Source of the DNA: Rhizobium sp. SL42
GTDB taxonomy: Bacteria; Pseudomonadota; Alphaproteobacteria; Rhizobiales; Rhizobiaceae
Reading direction: 5' to 3'
Length of the DNA: 64,000 nucleotides
Assembly (NCBI RefSeq): GCF_021729845.1
Contig: NZ_CP063397.1
Location: 3,672,001 to 3,736,000 of the forward strand
The position numbers were made by a program, and so were the translations under genes. A model generated the notes under the pieces. That model saw nothing but the letters and a program-made list of their open reading frames with translations. It made no database searches and was not told the origin of the DNA. The stretch's first letter is position 1; each line of letters starts with the position of its first letter. Below are positions 45,676 through 55,779 of the stretch, piece by piece.

Positions 45676-45984
45676 AAACGGGCGCCTTGGAAGCTTGTTT
45701 CATCAACGGCCGGCGGCGGAAGCATCCGGCAACTCTGCCCGTGGAATTGATCACAGGAAGACCCGGGCGGCAATGCCAACCATACGACATGGCTTCACTT
45801 TCACCCGAATGGAGGAAGGCAGGGTCACTTGGAAAAAGGGAACAAAAAATGTAACAAACCGGGTGTTGCCGCGTTCCACGATTGCGCGGTGCACAATGCG
45901 ATGCCTCATCCGAGGTCGAAACGGACGCGCGATTACGCACCAGGGCAGCGCTCTGCCCGCCCAGAGACTGAAAGGCAAGACAAC
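45676..45984. other. Intergenic region between the FAH gene and manC
   Basis: About 310 bases. The frame of manC is open upstream, but that part lacks the nucleotidyltransferase signature and is compositionally unlike the gene, so I treat it as leader and promoter. An A-rich stretch at 45832-45858 is the most promoter-like piece. No RNA gene or repeat seen. Confidence 0.5.
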
Positions 45985-47412
45985 ATGAGCAGCAAGATCG
46001 TTCCGGTCATCATGGCCGGCGGCAAGGGAACCCGGCTTTGGCCTCTCTCACGCGCTACGGCCGCCAAACAGTTCATTCGCTTCCTTGGCGACGAAACCCT
46101 GCTACAGAAAACCATGTTGCGTGTGGCCGACAGCAACATCTACGATGCGCCCCTGGTGATCACCAATGAGGACTTTCGCTTTCTCGTGGCGGAACAGGCG
46201 CGCGAGTTGAATACCCGCCTCGATGCGATCATCCTCGAACCCGAGGCCCGCAACACGGCAGCGGCTGTTGCAGCGGCCGCTTTGGTGGTCCGAGAGCGTC
46301 ATGGCGCGGATACCTTGATCCAGATCCTGCCGTCTGACCATGAAATCACCATCGACGATACCTATCGACGTTGTATTGCGGAGGCTGCCGATGCCGCCCG
46401 CGCCGGCAAAATTGTCACCTTCGGCATCACTCCGACCGAACCCGCCACCGGCTACGGTTATATCGAGATTGGCGAAGCCCTCGGCAACGGCGCCTCGACC
46501 GTGAAACGCTTCGTGGAAAAACCTGACGCCGAGACCGCCGGCCAGATGCTAGCCAGCGGCAATTATGCCTGGAACTCCGGCATGTTCGTCTTTTCCGCCG
46601 GACAGATGATCTCGGAATTGCAGACGCACGCGCCGGCCGTCCTGGCAGCCGTCGAAACCTCCATCGAGAAGGCCAAGGGCGATCTCGATTTCACCCGTCT
46701 TGATGCCGAAAGCTTTGCCCAGGCACCAAGCATTTCTATCGACTACGCCGTCATGGAAAAGACCTCGAACGCGGCCGTTGTCCCAGCCCCGATCGTCTGG
46801 TCCGACCTCGGCTCGTGGGACGCCATCTGGAAGCTCGACGGTGGCGATGAGAACGGCAATGTCGTGACCGGCAACGCGACCGTCGTCGGCACCACGAACT
46901 CGCTGGTCATGTCGCGGCACAACCATATCGCGGTCCAGGGCATGGAAGGCGTCGCCGTGATCGCGTCGGAAGACGCAGTCTATGTCGGCCGTCTTGACGA
47001 CAGCCAGAGCGTCGGTTCGCTGGTCAAGCTGTTGGCCGCGAATGAAAAGACGGCTTATCTGACGGAAAATCACCCGACCTCGCTGCGCCCCTGGGGCGGC
47101 TATACCTCGATCCTCAATGGCGAGCGCTTCCAGGTGAAGCGCCTCTTCGTCAATCCGGACAAGAAGCTATCATTGCAGAAGCACCACCACCGTGCCGAAC
47201 ACTGGGTCTGCGTCCGCGGCACGGCCGAAGTGACGATCGACGACAAGGTCACCATCCTGCACGAGAACCAGTCGATCTACATTCCGCAGGGCTCGGTGCA
47301 TCGCCTCGGCAATCCGGGCAAGATCCAGCTGGAGATCATCGAGATCCAGACAGGCTCCTATCTCGGCGAAGACGATATTATTCGCCTGGTGGATGAATTC
47401 GGCCGCAGCTGA
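45985..47412 (+). CDS. manC: Mannose-1-phosphate guanylyltransferase / mannose-6-phosphate isomerase
   Basis: A 475-residue bifunctional type II enzyme that makes GDP-mannose for surface polysaccharides. The N-terminal nucleotidyltransferase has VIMAGGKGTRLWPLSR, LILEPEARNTA-like and FVEKPD; the C-terminal cupin isomerase (about 345-475) has RPWGGYTSILNGERFQVKRL, LSLQKHHHRAEHW and IPQGSVHRLGN. The start at 45985 is where homology begins, with AAAGG nine bases upstream. It stands alone, with no sugar-transfer genes next to it. Confidence 0.95.
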   Translation: MSSKIVPVIMAGGKGTRLWPLSRATAAKQFIRFLGDETLLQKTMLRVADSNIYDAPLVITNEDFRFLVAEQARELNTRLDAIILEPEARNTAAAVAAAALVVRERHGADTLIQILPSDHEITIDDTYRRCIAEAADAARAGKIVTFGITPTEPATGYGYIEIGEALGNGASTVKRFVEKPDAETAGQMLASGNYAWNSGMFVFSAGQMISELQTHAPAVLAAVETSIEKAKGDLDFTRLDAESFAQAPSISIDYAVMEKTSNAAVVPAPIVWSDLGSWDAIWKLDGGDENGNVVTGNATVVGTTNSLVMSRHNHIAVQGMEGVAVIASEDAVYVGRLDDSQSVGSLVKLLAANEKTAYLTENHPTSLRPWGGYTSILNGERFQVKRLFVNPDKKLSLQKHHHRAEHWVCVRGTAEVTIDDKVTILHENQSIYIPQGSVHRLGNPGKIQLEIIEIQTGSYLGEDDIIRLVDEFGRS

Positions 47413-47437
47413 TCCTTATCCGGAACGCATGAATATC

Positions 47438-47468
47438 GGGCCCTGCGATACCAGTCGTCAGGGCCCGC
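47438..47468 (+). terminator. Hairpin downstream of manC
   Basis: A perfect eight-base-pair stem GGGCCCTG/CAGGGCCC with a 13-base loop, followed by GCTTGCTTT. The weak T tract makes termination less certain. Confidence 0.5.
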
Positions 47469-47552
47469 TTGCTTTATGCCGCTGCATTGCACAAGATCAT
47501 CGTTCAGCCGTGTAATCGGCAATGACAAGGGCGAACAGGGCAAGCGGACCGT

Positions 47553-50500
47553 ATGTCGATCAAGGCAAGCATCTACCACCTCACCCATTACAAATACGAC
47601 AATCCGATCAAGCTTGGGCCGCAGATCATAAGGCTGAAACCGGCTGCCCATTCAAGAACCAAGGTGATCAGCCACTCGCTGAAGGTCACGCCGGAAAACC
47701 ACTTCGTCAATCTGCAGCAGGATCCCTACGGCAACTATCTTGCCCGATTCGTGTTTCCCGACCCGGTGACCGAGTTCAAGATCGAGGTCGATCTCGTCGC
47801 AGACATGAGCGTCTACAATCCTTTCGACTTCTTCACCGAGGAAGAGGCATCGAAATGGCCCTTCGACTATCCGGCGGAAATACGCGACGACTTGGCGATC
47901 TACATGACGCAGGAACCGGAAACCCCGGCGCTCGCAGCCTTCATGAAAACGATCGACATGACGCCCGGCCAGGGCACGGTCGACATGATCGTTGCGCTCA
48001 ATGCCCGGCTTCAGCAGGAAATCGGCTATGTCATCCGCATGGAAGCCGGCGTCCAGACACCGGACGAGACGCTGAATTCGGCCAGAGGCTCCTGTCGCGA
48101 CACAAGCTGGCTGCTGGTGCAGATTCTCCGTCGTCTCGGGCTCGCCGCGCGGTTCGTCTCCGGCTACCTGATCCAGCTCACCCCGGACCTGAAGGCGCTC
48201 GACGGTCCGTCCGGGACCGAAGTCGATTTCACCGATCTGCACGCCTGGTGCGAAGCCTATATTCCAGGCGCCGGCTGGATCGGCTTCGACCCGACCTCCG
48301 GCCTTCTGACCGGTGAGAGCCATATTCCCCTCGCAGCCACGCCGCATTTCAGCAATGCGGCACCGATCTCCGGTGGCTATTTCGGCGAGGCAAAAACCGA
48401 ATTTGCCTTCGACATGCAGGTGAAACGTGTTTCCGAGCATCCGCGCATCACCAAGCCGTTCTCCGACGAAAGCTGGGATTCGCTGAATGAACTTGGTCGC
48501 AAGGTCGATGCCGAGCTGAAGGCCGGTGACGTGCGCCTGACCATGGGTGGCGAGCCGACCTTCGTGTCGATCGACGATTTTCAGTCCGAGGAATGGAACA
48601 CCGAAGCCGTCGGGCCGACCAAGCGCGAAAAGGCCGACATCCTGATCCGCCGCCTGCGCGAACGTTTCGCGCCAGGTGGCTTCCTGCATTATGGCCAGGG
48701 CAAATGGTATCCGGGCGAGAGCCTGCCGCGCTGGACTTTCTCGCTCTATTGGCGCCGCGACGGCCTGCCGGTCTGGAACAATCCAGACCTGATCGCGCTG
48801 GAAAACAAGGACCACAAGGTCGACCAGGCCGATGCCGGTCGCCTGCTGGAAGCGATCGCGGTCGAACTCGACATTCCGCCCGAAAATGTCGCCCCGGCCT
48901 ATGAGGATCCGGCCGAATGGATCGTCAAGGAAGGCAATCTTCCGGAAAATGTCGATCCGTCCAATTCGAAGCTCAAGGATCCGGAGGAACGCAACCGCAT
49001 CGCCAGGGTATTCGGCAACGGCCTGACCAATCCGGCCGGCTATGTCCTGCCCGTACAGGCCTGGCAGAGCCGGGCATCGGGCCGGACCTGGGTCAGCGAG
49101 AAATGGCGCACCCGTCGTGGCCAGCTTTATCTCATCCCCGGCGACAGCCCCGTCGGCTTCCGCCTGCCGCTCAATGCCCTGCCCTATGTGTCGCCGTCCT
49201 GGTATCCCTATATCAATCCGGACGACCCGACGGTGGAAAAGCCGCCGCTGCCCGACTTCTCCACCGAGAAGGGTCGCGTCATGCCCGAGCATTCGCTGAA
49301 AACCGATACCGGCCAGCAACAGCAGATGGGACAGTCCTACGAGGAAATCGGCGGACGCGTGCGCACGGCGATATCCGTCGAGGTGCGCGATGGCCGGCTG
49401 TGCATCTTCATGCCGCCGACGGCGGCGCTGGAGGACTATCTCGACCTCGTCGCCTCGGCCGAGCGCGCAGCCGCGTCCCTGAACCTGCCCGTCCATATCG
49501 AAGGCTACACGCCACCGCATGACGAGCGGCTGAATGTCATCCGCGTGGCACCGGACCCCGGCGTCATCGAAGTCAACATCCACCCGGCCTACAATTGGGA
49601 AGACTGCGTCGAGACCACGACGGCGATCTACGAAGAGGCACGCCTCTGCCGGCTGGGCGCCGACAAGTTCATGATCGACGGCCGCCACACCGGCACCGGC
49701 GGTGGCAACCATGTCGTGGTTGGCGGCGCCAGCACCAATGACAGCCCCTTCCTGCGCCGCCCCGACCTGTTGAAGAGCCTGGTGCTGCACTGGCAGCGCC
49801 ATCCCTCGCTGTCCTACATGTTTTCCGGCCTGTTCATCGGCCCGACCAGCCAGGCGCCGCGCATCGACGAGGCCCGCCATGACAGCCTCTACGAACTCGA
49901 AATCGCCATGGCGCAGATCCCGATGCCGGATACGGGCGACGTCCCGCCTCTGCCCTGGCTCGTCGACCGGCTGTTCCGCAACCTGCTGATCGACGTCACC
50001 GGCAATACTCATCGCTCCGAAATCTGCATCGACAAGCTGTTTTCTCCGGATGGCCCGACCGGACGCCTGGGCCTTGTCGAATTCCGCGGTTTCGAAATGC
50101 CGCCGAATGCCCGCATGTCGCTGGCCCAGCAATTGCTGATTCGCGCGCTGATCACCCGTTTCTGGAAAAATCCGATCGGCGGCAATTTCGTCCGCTGGGG
50201 CACCTCGCTGCACGATCGCTTCATGCTGCCGCATTATATCTGGCAGGATTTCCTCGAAGTGCTGGCCGATCTTCGCCACCACGGTTTCGACTTCAAGCCC
50301 GAGTGGTTTGCCGCCCAGCTCGAATTCCGCTTTCCCTTCGCCGGCGAGGTGGAATACGAGGGCTCAAAGCTGGAATTGCGCCAGGCACTGGAGCCCTGGC
50401 ATGTCATGGGCGAACAGGGCGCGATCGGCGGCACGGTCCGTTATGTCGATTCGTCCGTCGAGCGCCTGCAGGTGAAGCTGGAAACGGCAAATCCCGAGAG

Positions 50501-50879
50501 ATACGCCGTTGCCTGCAACGGCCGGCGCGTGCCGCTGCGAAAGAGCGGGATCAATGAAGTCGCCGTGGCTGGTGTGCGCTACAAGGCCTGGCAGCCGGCG
50601 TCAGGCCTGCATCCGGTCCTGCCCGTCAACACACCGCTAACATTCGACATATATGATATATGGTCCGGACGCTCGATCGGTGGCTGCGTGTATCACGTGG
50701 CCCATCCCGGCGGACGGAACTATGACACTTTCCCTGTGAATGGGAATGAAGCGGAAGCCCGACGGCTTGCACGTTTCGAGCCATGGGGCCATACAGCCGG
50801 CTCCTATCCCCTTTGGCCCGAGACCGTGTCGCCGGAATTTCCGCACACATTGGACCTGAGACGACCCCAGGGTATCTGA
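47553..50879 (+). CDS. Large transglutaminase-like protein with DUF2126 domain
   Basis: A 1108-residue cytoplasmic protein. The N-terminal part (1-290) has the bacterial transglutaminase N-domain and a papain-like core with Cys181 in GSCRDTSW, His230 in DLHAWCEAY and Asp246 in GFDPTSG. The remaining ~800 residues are DUF2126 (for example [40 protein letters not shown]), which resembles glutamine-synthetase-fold amidoligases. The substrate is unknown. It is the first gene of a cluster with an ATP-grasp/alpha-E gene four bases downstream and a second transglutaminase; proposed roles are synthesis and cleavage of a peptide or isopeptide. Confidence 0.93.
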   Translation: MSIKASIYHLTHYKYDNPIKLGPQIIRLKPAAHSRTKVISHSLKVTPENHFVNLQQDPYGNYLARFVFPDPVTEFKIEVDLVADMSVYNPFDFFTEEEASKWPFDYPAEIRDDLAIYMTQEPETPALAAFMKTIDMTPGQGTVDMIVALNARLQQEIGYVIRMEAGVQTPDETLNSARGSCRDTSWLLVQILRRLGLAARFVSGYLIQLTPDLKALDGPSGTEVDFTDLHAWCEAYIPGAGWIGFDPTSGLLTGESHIPLAATPHFSNAAPISGGYFGEAKTEFAFDMQVKRVSEHPRITKPFSDESWDSLNELGRKVDAELKAGDVRLTMGGEPTFVSIDDFQSEEWNTEAVGPTKREKADILIRRLRERFAPGGFLHYGQGKWYPGESLPRWTFSLYWRRDGLPVWNNPDLIALENKDHKVDQADAGRLLEAIAVELDIPPENVAPAYEDPAEWIVKEGNLPENVDPSNSKLKDPEERNRIARVFGNGLTNPAGYVLPVQAWQSRASGRTWVSEKWRTRRGQLYLIPGDSPVGFRLPLNALPYVSPSWYPYINPDDPTVEKPPLPDFSTEKGRVMPEHSLKTDTGQQQQMGQSYEEIGGRVRTAISVEVRDGRLCIFMPPTAALEDYLDLVASAERAAASLNLPVHIEGYTPPHDERLNVIRVAPDPGVIEVNIHPAYNWEDCVETTTAIYEEARLCRLGADKFMIDGRHTGTGGGNHVVVGGASTNDSPFLRRPDLLKSLVLHWQRHPSLSYMFSGLFIGPTSQAPRIDEARHDSLYELEIAMAQIPMPDTGDVPPLPWLVDRLFRNLLIDVTGNTHRSEICIDKLFSPDGPTGRLGLVEFRGFEMPPNARMSLAQQLLIRALITRFWKNPIGGNFVRWGTSLHDRFMLPHYIWQDFLEVLADLRHHGFDFKPEWFAAQLEFRFPFAGEVEYEGSKLELRQALEPWHVMGEQGAIGGTVRYVDSSVERLQVKLETANPERYAVACNGRRVPLRKSGINEVAVAGVRYKAWQPASGLHPVLPVNTPLTFDIYDIWSGRSIGGCVYHVAHPGGRNYDTFPVNGNEAEARRLARFEPWGHTAGSYPLWPETVSPEFPHTLDLRRPQGI

Positions 50880-50883
50880 TTTG

Positions 50884-53298
50884 ATGGCAAATAAACCGGC
50901 AGCGGAAAAGACCCCGCCCAAAGCACCCGCCAGCGCGGCCCGCACGGCCCGCTACCGCGCGGTGGCGGGTGCAGCCGATGAGATGATCGATCCCCAGGGC
51001 AAAATCCGCCCGGTCTGGCAGCCATTTGTCTCTGCCCTCGAAAAGATGACCGAACACGAATTGCACGAGCGCTTTGCGCGGGCAGATCGTTACCTTCGCG
51101 ATGCCGGTGTGTTCTATCGTGCCTATGGCTCGGACGGCAGCAGCGAGCGCGCCTGGCCGTTCTCGCACATTCCCGTGCTGATTTCCGACGCCGAATGGCA
51201 GGTACTGGCTGATGGTCTTGTCCAGCGCGCCGATCTTCTCGAACAGGTCGTCGCCGATATCTATTCCGACAACACTCTTGTGCAGCAAGGTTTCCTGCCA
51301 CCGGCACTGATCGCGTCAAATCCCGAATTCCTGCGCCCCCTCGTTGGCATCAAGCCGGCCGGCGGCCATTACCTGCATTTCTGTTCCTTCGAAATCGGAC
51401 GCGGTCCTGACGGCAACTGGTGGGTTCTGGCCGACCGCACGCAGGCACCGTCCGGCGCAGGCTTTGCGCTCGAAAACCGCGTGGCCACGGCGCGCGCATT
51501 TTCCGACATCTACGCCGAAACCCATGTGCACCGGCTCGCCTCCTTCTTCGGCGCCTTCCGCTCGGCACTTCAGGGCCAGAAACAGGGCAATGACGACCGC
51601 ATTGCCGTTCTGTCACCCGGCCCGGCCAACGAAACCTATTTCGAACACGCCTACATCGCCCGTTATCTCGGCATCATGCTGCTCGAGGGCGAGGACCTTT
51701 CCGTCGTCAATGGCAAGGTCATGGTGCGCACCGTCGCCGGCCTCAAGCCGATCAGCGTGCTCTGGCGCCGCCTCGATGCGGCTTTCGCCGATCCGCTGGA
51801 ACTCGACCAGAACTCCTATATCGGCACGCCCGGCATGGTCGAGGCGCTGCGCAATGGTGCCGTTTCCTTCGTCAATGCGCTCGGTTCCGGCATTCTCGAA
51901 ACCCGCGCTTTGCTCGCCTTCATGCCGACCATCTCGCGCCATCTGCTGGGCGAGGAACTGAAGCTGCCGTCGATCGCCACCTGGTGGTGCGGTCAAAAGG
52001 CCGAACGCGACCATGTCGCCCGGCATCTGGACCGCATGGTCATCGGCTCGGCCTATTCCCGCCTGCCCTTCTTCGACGACAACGGCCGCTCGGTGATGGG
52101 GTCGCGCTACAAGGACAGCCAGGGCCGCACGGCCGCCGAATGGCTTGAAGCCGAGGCCGGCAACCTCGTCGGGCAGGAGGTGGTCACCCTGTCCACCACG
52201 CCCGCGATCATCAACGGCCAATTGTGCCCGCGCCCGATGAGCCTGCGGGTCTTTGCCGCCCGCACCAAGGATGGTTGGCAGATCATGCCCGGCGGCTTCG
52301 CCCGCATCGGCAGCGGCAACGACGTGTCTGCGATCGCCATGCAGTCCGGCGGCAGCGCTGCCGATGTCTGGATCGTGTCCGACAAGCCGGTCGATCGCAC
52401 CTCGCTGCTGCCGGCCGAGGAAAGCTTCACCCGCAACATGCCCGGCAGCCTGCCGAGCCGGGCTGCCGACAATCTCTTCTGGCTGGGCCGCTATATCGAG
52501 CGCGCCGAAGGTGTGCTGCGCATCCTGCGCGCCTGGCATGCCCGCTTTGCCGAGAGCGCCAACCCGGACCAACCGCTTCTCGCCTTCGTCACCGATTACC
52601 TCTCCGATATCGATGTCGACACAAAGAACGGCGTACCGGAAAGCCTGCTGCGCAACATCGACAGTGCCGTCTACTCCGCCAGCAATATTCGCGACCGTTT
52701 CTCGCCCGATGGCTGGCTGGCGCTGACCGACCTGTCGAAGACGGCCAAACGCTTCCACGAACGCGTCAAGCCGGGCGACGATGCTGCCCATGCGATGACC
52801 ATATTGCTGCGCAAGCTCGCGGGCTTTGCCGGTCTGGTGCATGAAAACATGTACCGTTTCACCGGCTGGCGCTTCCTCACAATCGGCCGTCTGCTGGAGC
52901 GCGGCCTGCACATGACCCGGCTTCTGGGCCACATGACCGGGCCCGACGCGCCCGATGGCGCACTCGACATGCTGCTGGAGATTGGCGACAACGTCATGAC
53001 CCATCGCCGCCGCTACAACGTCTCGACGGCCAGCCTGACCGTCACCGATCTTCTGGCGCTGGACCCGCTCAACCCGCGTTCGATCCTGTTCCAGTTGAAC
53101 GAGATCCGCACAGAGGTCGAGCAGTTGCCGAACGCCATGATCAATGGCCAGATGTCGAGCATGTCCAGGGAAGCCATGCGCCTGCATTCCGGCCTTGCTG
53201 TGATGACACCGGAGACCATGACCGCCGAGGTCTATACGAACCTCGAACGCGAGCTGGAAAAGCTTTCCGACATCCTCGCGCAAACCTATCTGGGCTGA
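50884..53298 (+). CDS. Circularly permuted ATP-grasp (DUF404/407) fused to alpha-E domain (DUF403)
   Basis: An 804-residue fusion. Residues ~60-460 form the permuted ATP-grasp ligase (RADRYLRDAGVFYR, RPLVGIKPAGGHYLHF, LADRTQAPSGAGFALENR, ILSPGPANETYFEHAYIAR-like block), and ~500-800 the helical alpha-E domain (GSLPSRAADNLFWLGRYIERAEG). ATP-grasp ligases join a carboxylate to an amine through an acyl phosphate. In many genomes the two halves are separate genes; here they are fused. The ATG at 50884 is preferred over the TTG one codon earlier. Confidence 0.94.
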   Translation: MANKPAAEKTPPKAPASAARTARYRAVAGAADEMIDPQGKIRPVWQPFVSALEKMTEHELHERFARADRYLRDAGVFYRAYGSDGSSERAWPFSHIPVLISDAEWQVLADGLVQRADLLEQVVADIYSDNTLVQQGFLPPALIASNPEFLRPLVGIKPAGGHYLHFCSFEIGRGPDGNWWVLADRTQAPSGAGFALENRVATARAFSDIYAETHVHRLASFFGAFRSALQGQKQGNDDRIAVLSPGPANETYFEHAYIARYLGIMLLEGEDLSVVNGKVMVRTVAGLKPISVLWRRLDAAFADPLELDQNSYIGTPGMVEALRNGAVSFVNALGSGILETRALLAFMPTISRHLLGEELKLPSIATWWCGQKAERDHVARHLDRMVIGSAYSRLPFFDDNGRSVMGSRYKDSQGRTAAEWLEAEAGNLVGQEVVTLSTTPAIINGQLCPRPMSLRVFAARTKDGWQIMPGGFARIGSGNDVSAIAMQSGGSAADVWIVSDKPVDRTSLLPAEESFTRNMPGSLPSRAADNLFWLGRYIERAEGVLRILRAWHARFAESANPDQPLLAFVTDYLSDIDVDTKNGVPESLLRNIDSAVYSASNIRDRFSPDGWLALTDLSKTAKRFHERVKPGDDAAHAMTILLRKLAGFAGLVHENMYRFTGWRFLTIGRLLERGLHMTRLLGHMTGPDAPDGALDMLLEIGDNVMTHRRRYNVSTASLTVTDLLALDPLNPRSILFQLNEIRTEVEQLPNAMINGQMSSMSREAMRLHSGLAVMTPETMTAEVYTNLERELEKLSDILAQTYLG

Positions 53299-53302
53299 CC
53301 CG

Positions 53303-54184
53303 ATGCTCTACGATGTGTCGCTCCATCTCGCGTATCACTACGAAGCCCAGGCATCCGGGGCGCACCACATGTTGCGCCTGCTGCCGCTGTCTCTGCCGGA
53401 CCGCCAGCGCCTGATCGCCGGCGCCGTGACCATCAGCCCGGAACCGGATGAATTGATGAATTTCGTCGATTTCTTCCGTCACCCGGCAAGCCATGCCATC
53501 CTGCGCGCACCGCATGAGAAACTGGATATCCGCATGCACGCCCGCGTCATGGTCCAGCCGCAGCCGATCGCTGCCGATTTTTCGCCGATCCTCGACCGGC
53601 TGCCGCAGGAAATCGCCGAGACCTGGACGCTGGACGCTGAATCGCCACATCATTTCATCGGCACGAGCCCGCGCCTGCCCCGCGACAAGGATATCGCCGC
53701 CTATGCGCGCGAGGAGTTGAAACCGAGCATGACAGTGCGCCAGGTGGGCGAAAAACTCTGTTCGCGTATCTATCACGACTTCAAGTATGACGCGGAAGCC
53801 ACGACGGTAGACACCTCACCCGCGGAAGCCTTCAGCAAGAAGCATGGAGTTTGCCAGGACTTCACCCATGTGATGATCACAGCGCTGCGCAGCCTCGGCA
53901 TTCCCGCAGGCTATGTCAGCGGCTTCCTGCGCACGATCCCGCCACCCGGCAAGGAACGCCTCGAAGGCGCCGATGCCATGCATGCCTGGGTTCGCGTCTG
54001 GTGCGGCAAGACCACCGGCTGGGTGGAACTGGACCCGACCAACAACATTCCGGCCGGCACCGATCACATCGTCGTCGGCTATGGGCGGGATTACTCGGAC
54101 GTCGCGCCGGTCATCGGCGTTCTGAAAACCTATGGCAACCACAAGACCGATCAGGCAGTCGACGTCATCCCGGTGAAGCAATAA
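53303..54184 (+). CDS. Transglutaminase-like cysteine peptidase
   Basis: A 293-residue protein with the bacterial transglutaminase N-terminal beta domain (about 1-85) and a catalytic core: Cys184 in HGVCQDFTH, His227 in MHAWVRVW, Asp244 in ELDPTNN. No signal peptide. It starts four bases after the ATP-grasp gene and completes the three-gene set. Members of this family probably hydrolyse or transfer isopeptide bonds made by the amidoligase partners; this is inferred from gene neighbourhoods. Confidence 0.94.
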   Translation: MLYDVSLHLAYHYEAQASGAHHMLRLLPLSLPDRQRLIAGAVTISPEPDELMNFVDFFRHPASHAILRAPHEKLDIRMHARVMVQPQPIAADFSPILDRLPQEIAETWTLDAESPHHFIGTSPRLPRDKDIAAYAREELKPSMTVRQVGEKLCSRIYHDFKYDAEATTVDTSPAEAFSKKHGVCQDFTHVMITALRSLGIPAGYVSGFLRTIPPPGKERLEGADAMHAWVRVWCGKTTGWVELDPTNNIPAGTDHIVVGYGRDYSDVAPVIGVLKTYGNHKTDQAVDVIPVKQ

Positions 54185-54272
54185 GAAACGCAATTGCGAA
54201 CAATTTTACCGGTCGTTTTAGCCGGAACACAACATTTCACCCGCTATAACCCATCCAACCGACTGCCTTTGG

Positions 54273-55514
54273 ATGGACATGATGACTAAAACCAACAGAC
54301 AGCACACGCTTTTTTCGCGGTTGCTCGGCGACCGTGGTGGCAATTTCGGCATGATGACCGCCATCATCCTGCCCGTGGCACTTGCGACAGCAGGCGTTGC
54401 ACTTGACCTGAACAGAATGGTCCAGGTCAAGGCCGCACTCCAGGATTCAGCCGACGCCGCAACGCTGGCCGCCGCTTCGGCGCTGGCCGCTGATGGCATC
54501 ACGGATGAAGCGGCCATTGAACTGGCCAAGAAGTTCATGGCCGCCCAGTTCAGCAACATCAACGGTGAGAGCGGCAGCGATATCGAAGACAAGGATGACG
54601 TCGACGCCATCGACAAGAACGCCATCGGCTCGGTGGAGCGCAACACCACCACCGAATCCGGCAAGACCTTCGATGTCACGCTCTCCGGCTACTACAACAT
54701 GCCGACCAACGGCATGACCAGCCTGCTCGGCTGGGACAAGGTCAAGCTCAACGTGACGAGCACGGCACGGAGCACGACCGAGAGCAAGAACGCCCTTTCC
54801 ATGTTCATGGTCCTCGACCGCTCGGGCTCGATGGCGGAAGACACAAGCACGGTCAACGCCGCAACGCCGACCAAGACCGTCTCCTACGAATGCGGCGCCT
54901 ACAACAAAAAGGGAAAGTGGGTCAGCAAGACCTGCACGAGAGAGGACCCGAACTACTATACAAAGATCGAGGCTTTGAAGCTGGCCACGGCCAATCTGAC
55001 AACGCAGTTGGATTCCGCCGATACCGAAAAGAAATATGTCCGGACAGCCGCCGTCTCCTACAATGCGGCCATGCAGAAAGAGACGACCTTCGAATGGGGA
55101 ACGGCGACAGCTCTGAAGTATGTGCAGGCGCTGACGGCGACCGGAGGAACCGATTCCTCCGACGCGATGGCGAAGGCCTATACTGAGATCATCAAGTCAA
55201 CCGAAGTCGATGCCCATAAGAACAAGAATGGTAACAAGAGCCCCGGGAAATTCATCGTCTTCATGACCGATGGTGACAACAACTACACCATTGCAGACAC
55301 CGAGACCCTGGCAACCTGCGCCTCCGCCAAAACGGCTGGTGTCGAGATATTCACGGTCGCTTTCATGGCGCCGAGCCGTGGTCAGGCTCTCTTGAGCAAA
55401 TGCGCCACCGACACGTCGCACTACTACGATGCGAGCAATGCCGCCGAACTGGTCGCTGCTTTCAAGGAGATTGGCGAGAAGGCAACCCAGGCTTCGACCC
55501 GCCTCACCAACTGA
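54273..55514 (+). CDS. TadG-like pilus-assembly protein with VWA domain
   Basis: A 413-residue protein with an N-terminal TadE/G-type membrane segment (GGNFGMMTAIILPVALATAGVALDLNRM) and the common ALQDSADAATLAAA block. A von Willebrand A domain (about 170-400) follows, with MIDAS motif DRSGSM and a second site TDGDNN. TadG proteins sit in the periplasm anchored to the inner membrane and belong to Flp pilus loci. No other tad/cpa gene is in the window, so this is a solitary copy. Start could also be one of the two ATGs just downstream. Confidence 0.9.
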   Translation: MDMMTKTNRQHTLFSRLLGDRGGNFGMMTAIILPVALATAGVALDLNRMVQVKAALQDSADAATLAAASALAADGITDEAAIELAKKFMAAQFSNINGESGSDIEDKDDVDAIDKNAIGSVERNTTTESGKTFDVTLSGYYNMPTNGMTSLLGWDKVKLNVTSTARSTTESKNALSMFMVLDRSGSMAEDTSTVNAATPTKTVSYECGAYNKKGKWVSKTCTREDPNYYTKIEALKLATANLTTQLDSADTEKKYVRTAAVSYNAAMQKETTFEWGTATALKYVQALTATGGTDSSDAMAKAYTEIIKSTEVDAHKNKNGNKSPGKFIVFMTDGDNNYTIADTETLATCASAKTAGVEIFTVAFMAPSRGQALLSKCATDTSHYYDASNAAELVAAFKEIGEKATQASTRLTN

Positions 55515-55548
55515 GCCTAGCCAAAGCGTTATGGCAAAATCCTCGACA

Positions 55549-55577
55549 AAGCCGCGGCTCGCAAGGCCGCGGCTTTT
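55549..55577 (+). terminator. Terminator of the TadG-like gene
   Basis: A ten-base-pair stem AAGCCGCGGC/GCCGCGGCTT with a seven-base loop, then T6. Confidence 0.9.
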
Positions 55578-55674
55578 TTCGATCCCGGAGTATTCGGTGA
55601 TATAGTCGAAAACTCAAAAGCTTAATGAGGGAACAAAAGGCTCCTACATTTTATCGATGGCAGCCGTTGGCCTG

Positions 55675-55704
55675 TTGCAACTGTTTCATATCAGTGCGTA
55701 AACT
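55675..55704 (+). promoter_or_regulatory. Candidate promoter of the glg operon
   Basis: TTGCAA at 55675-55680 and TAAACT at 55699-55704 with an 18-base spacer, about 70 bases before glgP. Plausible but weak. Confidence 0.35.
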
Positions 55705-55779
55705 GCATGTGAGGGGGACGATCACCGGCGCTCAAGAATCGGTGACGGCCCGGATGACCCAGCAACTCCAGGCGGACCG

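Noticed and set aside
47652..50282. 876-codon open frame on the minus strand opposite the DUF2126 gene
   Set aside because: The plus-strand gene has intact catalytic motifs; the antisense frame has low-complexity sequence and no family signature.
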